A stretch of 33,444 bases of DNA, from NCBI GenBank assembly GCA_013178415.1, contig JABLXA010000001.1:1-33444 (forward strand), given 5' to 3'. Below the pieces are notes generated by a model. The model was not told where the DNA came from. It saw only the letters and a list, made by a program, of their open reading frames with translations, and did not search any database. Made by a program: the position numbers and the translations under genes. The DNA is from Bacillota bacterium (lineage in GTDB: Bacteria > Bacillota > SHA-98 > Ch115). Below, piece after piece: positions 32,966 to 33,444 of the stretch; the first letter of the stretch is position 1, and every line of letters begins with the position of its first letter.

Positions 32966-33015
32966 TCCCACTCGATAGGTATGTTTTATGCCTCTCGGGT
33001 GGGAGTTTGTTTTTA
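32966..33015 (+). terminator. Long intrinsic terminator between yigZ-like gene and glycerol kinase
   Basis: TCCCACTCG (32966-32974) pairs with CGGGTGGGA (32996-33004) with one G-T pair. AGGTAT pairs with ATGCCT inside, around a GTTTT loop, and GTTTGTTTTTA follows. Because it lies about 70 bases before the kinase start, it could also be a conditional attenuator, but no ligand-binding structure is evident. Confidence 0.75.
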
Positions 33016-33082
33016 TATGGGGTTATTGGGCAAATAGATCGCTAGCGGTTTTATCTTTCTCAACGTGGGGGGTGCGCTCTTC

Positions 33083-33444
33083 GTGGAAGCCAAATATGTA
33101 ATGGCTCTTGACCAGGGAACAACAAGTTCCCGGGCTATCATCTTCGACAGGGATGGGAATATAATCGGCATGGCAAATGATGAATTTGAGCAGATTTATC
33201 CCAGACCTAGCTGGGTGGAGCATCGTCCTCTGGATATTTGGAACTCGCAGGTAAGCGTGGCCAGGAAGGCCATTGACCAGGCTCACATAGCTCCAAGCGA
33301 TATCGCAGCCATTGGCATCGCCAATCAGAGAGAGACTGCCATCGTGTGGGAAAGAGAAACGGGTGAACCTCTCCACAACGCTATAGTATGGCAGTGTCGC
33401 CGCACAGCCTCCATCTGCGATGAATTGAAGCAGAAGGGATGGTC
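33083..33444 (+). CDS. glpK: Glycerol kinase, 5' part (cut by window edge)
   Basis: The frame runs off the window end after about 120 codons. [20 protein letters not shown] is the glycerol kinase N-terminal signature. [33 protein letters not shown] and [17 protein letters not shown] follow exactly as in GlpK. It phosphorylates glycerol to glycerol-3-phosphate with ATP. GTG 33083 is eight bases after GTGGGGGGTG. It is a different FGGY subfamily from the kinase at 8488. It is separated by terminators from the transporter operon, so linkage to that transporter's substrate is only suggestive. Confidence 0.92.
   Translation, partial: MEAKYVMALDQGTTSSRAIIFDRDGNIIGMANDEFEQIYPRPSWVEHRPLDIWNSQVSVARKAIDQAHIAPSDIAAIGIANQRETAIVWERETGEPLHNAIVWQCRRTASICDELKQKGW

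Noticed and set aside
1-33444. tRNA or rRNA genes
   Set aside because: No cloverleaf with the GGTTCRA T-loop, and no rRNA-like conserved stretch, was found on either strand by eye.

Overview
The window looks like a chromosomal segment of an anaerobe or thermophile of the Bacillota or a neighbouring lineage. It pairs sugar ABC transporter operons with DeoR- and LacI-type regulators, a LipM-type octanoyltransferase, strong Shine-Dalgarno sites, frequent GTG/TTG starts and intrinsic terminators. Both solute-binding proteins have plain cleavable signal peptides without a lipobox cysteine. That fits a diderm organism better than a classical monoderm, but this is inference; no rRNA or tRNA is present to settle taxonomy.

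Left part (about 600-11011): a well-formed sigma-A promoter drives a DeoR-type regulator, followed by a same-strand catabolic operon: class I aldolase, solute-binding protein, two permeases, Gfo/Idh/MocA oxidoreductase, an arabinose/fucose-isomerase-like protein, an FGGY kinase and an amidohydrolase-2 protein. This amounts to uptake, isomerisation, phosphorylation and aldol cleavage of one unknown sugar, plus a possible oxidation/hydrolysis branch. No ABC ATPase is encoded.

Middle part (about 11165-25000): a nested pile of mobile elements. The outer layer is a Mu/TniA-like transposon (DUF6431-like zinc-ribbon protein, DDE transposase, AAA ATPase, small unknown protein). Its transposase gene is split by an IS1182-family IS and a group II intron. 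Its ATPase gene is split by a 3.4-kb RIT element (three overlapping tyrosine recombinase genes) with perfect 29-bp inverted ends, extended to 35 bp by the flanking hexamer. Removing the RIT element at its CTATGT repeats restores the ATPase reading frame exactly. Beyond the transposon lie the two halves of an IS1634-family transposase in swapped order.

Right part (about 25000-33444): a lipM-like gene with its own promoter. Next comes a structured RNA resembling the HEARO/omega-RNA of IscB systems, directly upstream of a C-terminal remnant of IscB whose RuvC/HNH core has been lost. Then a LacI-type regulator with two near-identical candidate operators, a second sugar ABC transporter (binding protein and two permeases, one with a ~150-residue insertion), a terminator, a YigZ/IMPACT-family gene, another terminator, and the start of a glycerol kinase gene cut by the window edge.

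The most noteworthy items are the RIT element and its core-site architecture, and the orphan omega-RNA-like structure with a gutted IscB.
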